A DNA stretch of 64,000 bases, taken from Leptodontidium sp. MPI-SDFR-AT-0119 (lineage: Eukaryota; Ascomycota; Leotiomycetes; Helotiales; Leptodontidiaceae). Shown one piece after another: positions 60,200-64,000 of this stretch; the first letter of the stretch is position 1, and each line of letters starts with the position of its first letter. The stretch spans positions 2,356,001 to 2,420,000 of the forward strand of contig JAHLEZ010000009.1 in the NCBI GenBank assembly GCA_020726505.1, given 5' to 3'. A program made the translations under genes and the position numbers. A model generated the notes under the pieces. That model did no database searches. It saw nothing but the letters and a program-made list of their open reading frames with translations, and was not told the DNA's origin.

Positions 60200-61860
60200 T
60201 TGTCCCTATTTTCAATGCTAGGCCAACATTTAGTAATCGTTATAGCGGGCTACTCTACCCCCTTAACCTTTTATATATTCCATAGCAACACGACTTTTAT
60301 ACTTATAAAAATCACGTCGCGGATTTTAAGTTATATTATCGCGGATAGTCGACTATTACCGCTAGGCGGCGGTGTCAAGGTTTATACCGCACAGCACCTA
60401 GTAGCATCGGTATCGAGGGCATTACGTTCGATCTACCTTAACCACCTTTACTTAACTTCTACGGAAGGCAAAGAGATTACGCTAATTAAACTCCGTATTA
60501 GCAAAGCACTCGAGTTTAACGACTTAAAAACCCTGTTAGCCTTTTTTAAACACGGTCCGGGTTAATATACTATAACTCTATATAGCGTTCGGTTCCTCGG
60601 CGTATCTTATTTTAATAATAAGAATGCCACGGGTTAGGGTTAGCAGACTACCGATTATACCCACGAGGCTTTTAAGTACCTTTATAAACACTAGGGTTAT
60701 ATACGAATATTATAGCTTCAACTCTATATCCCTTACTCACGCTTAATATCTTCCGTCGACAATTAGGGAATATAAATGTGACGGTTGGGAGCGCCCAGAG
60801 CCTCATTTCCGGTATGCCAGCCAACCGAGCCTTACCGAGATTAATTGGACCCATGGCGCTTCCCCTTTTTTGTATATAGAGCTCTTCTCTCCATACCTTC
60901 TTTCCTCTGTAGTTGTAGATTCTAAGAAGACTCTTGTTATCTTCATATGTCTGGTGTTAATACGCGAGGCCGCTGTCACACGTGATTGCTATCTTTCTAG
61001 AGCAAGCGTCACAATAAAGCCTTTTAAAGATCCGTAACCTTCCTCACCTAATAATTCGTGGTCTACACAGTTATATTACGCCTAAAGTCTACAAATATCT
61101 TAAGGTGCGTATATATATGAAAAAGCTATTCCTATAGCGCCCACTTAGCTAGGAAAATATTAGTAAAAGAAAGTAGAGAGGTTAATTAATATAGTAAAAG
61201 TAATACTAGTTACTCGATTCTCGATACAAGTACTTACACGACTGGGAAACCGTCACCGAAAGGTGTCAAAGGCAACGGAATACCTAATAAGCGGCAACGA
61301 CGGTAGCCTATGTTATTAAAACGGAAGAAGAAGGGCCGCATCAGGCCACGAGATTAGGTAAGGTTATAACGTTGAAGGTTAATAATATTTTTAAACACGA
61401 TTTAAAAACACATAACTAATTACACTATATAACTATATATATAATTCCTGCCTTAATTACTAAATAAGAGCGGTCGATCTCTATCTTTATTCACATTTAA
61501 ATTTAATACTTCTTAAAACGTCTTACGACATTACGCCCAAGGTCAAGATATATTAAGGCTATCCTTTAATAAGTCCATAGACACTAACAAGCCTTTCTTA
61601 ACACTATACTACGATTCTCGACCTTTAGAGTTCCGCTCCCGCACTATTAGCATCTTTATTAAAAACACAACTTTACCCTAACTACCTTACGCTATATCCT
61701 TAGCGTCTATCTTAAATCTATTAAGAAAGCGTAGTCTCTTATCCCGGTCCTCACTTAGCTAATGCGGTGACACGAGCGGAGTAGTGAACTTCCCTAACCA
61801 TAATACTCTATTGACATACTACTAAAAGTCGAGGTCTATTAACTACTTTTACTAATTATA
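60200..61860 (+). pseudogene. Long RIP-killed reading frame of unknown family
   Basis: The first 121 codons are open (including LLPLGGGVKVYTAQHLVAS, RALRSIYLNHLYLTSTEGK and KTLLAFFKHGPG). The same reading then continues through TAA/TAG/TGA codons for several hundred positions with protein-like runs: VRFLGVSYFNNKNATG, TTDYTHEAFKYLYKH, LQLYIPYSRLISSVDN, SFPVCQPTEPYRD, NDGSLCY. The stops sit where Gln, Arg or Trp would be natural. I do not recognise the family; it is repeat-associated by context. Confidence 0.5.
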
Positions 61861-61877
61861 TATCTAACTATCGTATA

Positions 61878-63708
61878 AGTCCCCCCCCCCCCCCCCCCAC
61901 CATTTCGATCACCTCCCTATTCCGATCACCTCGCTTAGCACACGCTTTTTTATTTCTTACTTTTAATAATTAATAATTATCTTATTTTCTTATCGATTTT
62001 CTTAATTTTTAGAATATTAATTAAGATAATTATTATGCTAAAATACACTAAAGACGATATAGTTTTGGCTATTAATGCGGTCGAAAATGGCAAGTCCTTA
62101 CGATGTGTCGCAAAAGAGTAGGGTATACTATACTTTACTTTTCATAGCCAATGTCACAATACAAACGACTATTAACAAGCTGCTAGTTATTTGTAAAGGC
62201 TACCTACGGTGTTAGAAAAGCGTCTTACGTATTAGATTTTGACTCAGGAGATATTAGGGTTTAGTATTACTTATGCACAAGTACGACTTTTTGGGACCCG
62301 ACTTTACGTACTTCAAAGAGTCCTTATACTACTCGGAAAACGATAAGTACAACGAATTTTCAAGCGAAATCCTATTCTTAATATCAAGAAGTAGTATTCT
62401 ATTAATTTTATATGTGTCAATAATACAACTACCGATGTTATTAAGCCTTGGTTTTATAAATTACAGGTTCTAGCTATTAAGGCTATTCTACCTGAAAATC
62501 AATAGAATATAGATGAAGTAAGAATTATAAAAGGTTTTAGAGTTAATAGCTTAGTTATTAGGCATGCGAAACGGCGTTTTGTTTAGCGGAAACAACCTAG
62601 TTCTCGGAATTAGACCTTATTTATTAATTATATCTCTGCAATAGGCAAGAAAACGACTCTACTTGTAATATATAAGGGGAAATTAATTTAATAATAATAG
62701 TTTCTAGTAGATCTTAACGAATTTAAGTCCTGGCAATTTATAGTAATAGAGAATAAGTTAATAGACGATATTACCGTATTAAAATGGCTAGAAAAAGTCT
62801 TTATTCCTCAAACGTAACTACGTGACGAAAAACTCCGATTATTAGTCTTAGACGGCTATAGAAGTTATAAGACTACAGAATTTATATAAAAGTGCTTAGA
62901 ATACAATATATTTATATTGTTTTTACTTATATATACGTCGCACGTCTTATAACCTTTGGATTTATTCATTTTATCTCCTCTTAAGGCATCCTACCGGAAA
63001 CACCTCTATTTAGTAGCATCTCTCACTAATTCTACACTAATTGATAAGCGCAACTTTTTAATATGTTATTATAAAACACGCTAAGAGAGCTTAACGGCTA
63101 TAAATATCAAAGCTAGTTAAAGAGCTACTAGCTTATAACTAGTAAGTATAGCAAAACCATTAATAAGTCGATTACTATTAGAGAATAGTAATTAAGAGCT
63201 AGAAACTAGTGTTTCTAAGGGCCTTTAGACTACTAAGGAAGTAAAGGAATTATTAATTATTTAGTCTACGCTAAAGGCTAATAAAGAATTCAGGTTATAA
63301 CTTAACACTTTATCTAAATCATTACATAATAACCCTCTAACACGTCGACTACTCTTTAAAAAAGCTATTAAAGCTTTCGATCAAAAGAACTTTGCTCTTA
63401 GTTAGGCAGAGATAAAGATATAGTAATTAGAGGCCAAATTAGATCAATTACAACCACGGAAAAAGCAAAAGGTACAAACTAGCCTAAATTCCAAGTTTGT
63501 AAATATTTAGGCTATTTAAGAAGCTCAAATTATTGCTAAAGATTAAGAAATTATACCTATTAATTCAAATTTAGCAGGAGATTCTAATACTATAAAAGAT
63601 TACATAGAAATTGAATCGTTGTAAAGTTATTAAGTGTTGTTTACAGGTGGTGGTAAAATTGTGGGGTGATCGGAATGGGGGGGTGATCGGAATGGTGGGG
63701 TGGGGACT
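61878..63708 (+). mobile_element. Second Fot1/pogo-type Tc1-mariner element
   Basis: Inverted ends start AGTCCCC and contain two copies of a CCGATCACC motif each (61900-61935 and the reverse complement at 63660-63700). TA lies on both sides (61876-61877 and 63709-63710). It is 1831 bp long. The left end carries a poly-C tract of about 18 bases where the right end has CCACCCCACC. Organisation and length match the 15.7-kb element, but the sequence is different. Confidence 0.88.
62035..63624 (+). pseudogene. Fot1/pogo transposase relic
   Basis: Starts MLKYTKDDIVLAINAVENGK, a psq-type helix-turn-helix, with a stop soon after (AKE then TAG). The C-terminus has KKQKVQTSLNSKFVNI, the conserved tail motif of this family, and ends DYIEIESL. 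Stops and shifts fill the DDE region. Confidence 0.8.
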
Positions 63709-63857
63709 TAGAAGTCATAAGTCTCTTGATATCACGTGACTTAAGGAGAGAAGCCTTCTACTTAGCTTAGTCAGCTAAGTTGACTCCTGCCGACATGTAC
63801 TAATCTAACAGGTATGTACCCTCGCACTGCATTTGTCTGAGAAGCACAAGAAGCGCG

Positions 63858-64000
63858 ATGTCATACAAGAAGGGCCAACCCTTCTACGACCGCATCTCCA
63901 ACATTCTGTCTCGGAGGCTAGGTCGGCATGGCCGACTCTGTCCCTCATGTCGGCACATGTTTTCGACCCCGTCTGGTTTGCGGGCCTTGCTGCATTCTGA
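63858..64000 (+). CDS. C2H2-like zinc-finger protein, 5' part cut by window end
   Basis: A frame open from ATG 63858 to the window end: MSYKKGQPFYDRISNILSRR then CPSCRHMFSTPSGLRALLHS. The CxxC plus FSTPSGLxxLLHS spacing resembles a degenerate C2H2 finger used in many fungal proteins. Composition is GC-normal and it lies just beyond the AT-rich block. The remaining gene is outside the window. Confidence 0.45.
   Translation, partial: MSYKKGQPFYDRISNILSRRLGRHGRLCPSCRHMFSTPSGLRALLHS

Noticed and set aside
1..64000. CRISPR arrays, bacterial-type operons, tRNA and rRNA genes
   Set aside because: None seen; the tandem arrays present are coding repeats in eukaryotic genes. A tRNA scan by eye is not reliable, so a few tRNAs could have been missed.

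Overview
The window is genomic DNA of a filamentous ascomycete (Pezizomycotina). The evidence is short GT-AG introns (about 42-105 nt) with CTAAC/CTGAC-like branch sites, HET and patatin-NLR proteins, and Fot1/pogo, MULE, hAT, Tc1-like, Plavaka-like, non-LTR and LTR transposable elements. Many decayed reading frames carry stops at former Gln and Trp codons, the mark of repeat-induced point mutation (RIP). The exact species cannot be read from the sequence.

Layout. 1-3 kb holds an intact six-exon gene for a membrane protein with receptor L-domain-like repeats (minus). 3.9-6.1 kb holds a RIP-damaged DUF3723 gene (minus). 6.9-10.5 kb holds a patatin phospholipase followed by an NB-ARC domain and seven almost identical TPR units (plus). 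11.5-12.9 kb is a broken FHA-protein kinase (minus). 15.5-19.9 kb is a complete MULE transposon with an 8-bp target duplication and a Fot1-type element nested inside it. 20.9-22.4 kb holds Plavaka and LINE fragments. 22.8-24.8 kb is a HET-ankyrin gene with a coding minisatellite and a frame break. 25.0-27.9 kb holds a gypsy integrase fragment and a dead hAT. 29-30.4 kb is an unrecognised nuclear-looking protein. 31.4-33 kb is an alkaline ceramidase. 35.8-39.4 kb is a cytosolic leucyl-tRNA synthetase with several nonsense changes and a frameshift. 39.8-45.3 kb holds ankyrin fragments, a damaged ferric reductase and an intact DUF2855 gene. 45.7-63.7 kb is an AT-rich, RIP-degraded block: a Tc1-like relic, a hairpin-type repeat, a 9.54-kb LTR retrotransposon with intact 195-bp LTRs and TTTTA duplications, a second LTR element nested in it, a long RIP-killed reading frame, and a second Fot1-like element. 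Normal composition returns after 63.7 kb with a partial C2H2-like gene.

Reading as a whole. DUF3723, patatin-like/NLR and ferric reductase genes together are the accessory set known from Starship giant transposons. No DUF3435 captain recombinase was found, so the window may be the interior or a decayed remnant of such an element, or a subtelomere-like accessory island. NLR and HET genes with near-identical tandem repeats are typical of fungal allorecognition and cell-death surveillance. Intact genes (L-domain receptor, ceramidase, DUF2855) are interleaved with dead copies of normally conserved genes (LeuRS, FHA kinase, ferric reductase), which suggests duplicated cargo that has been mutated by RIP.
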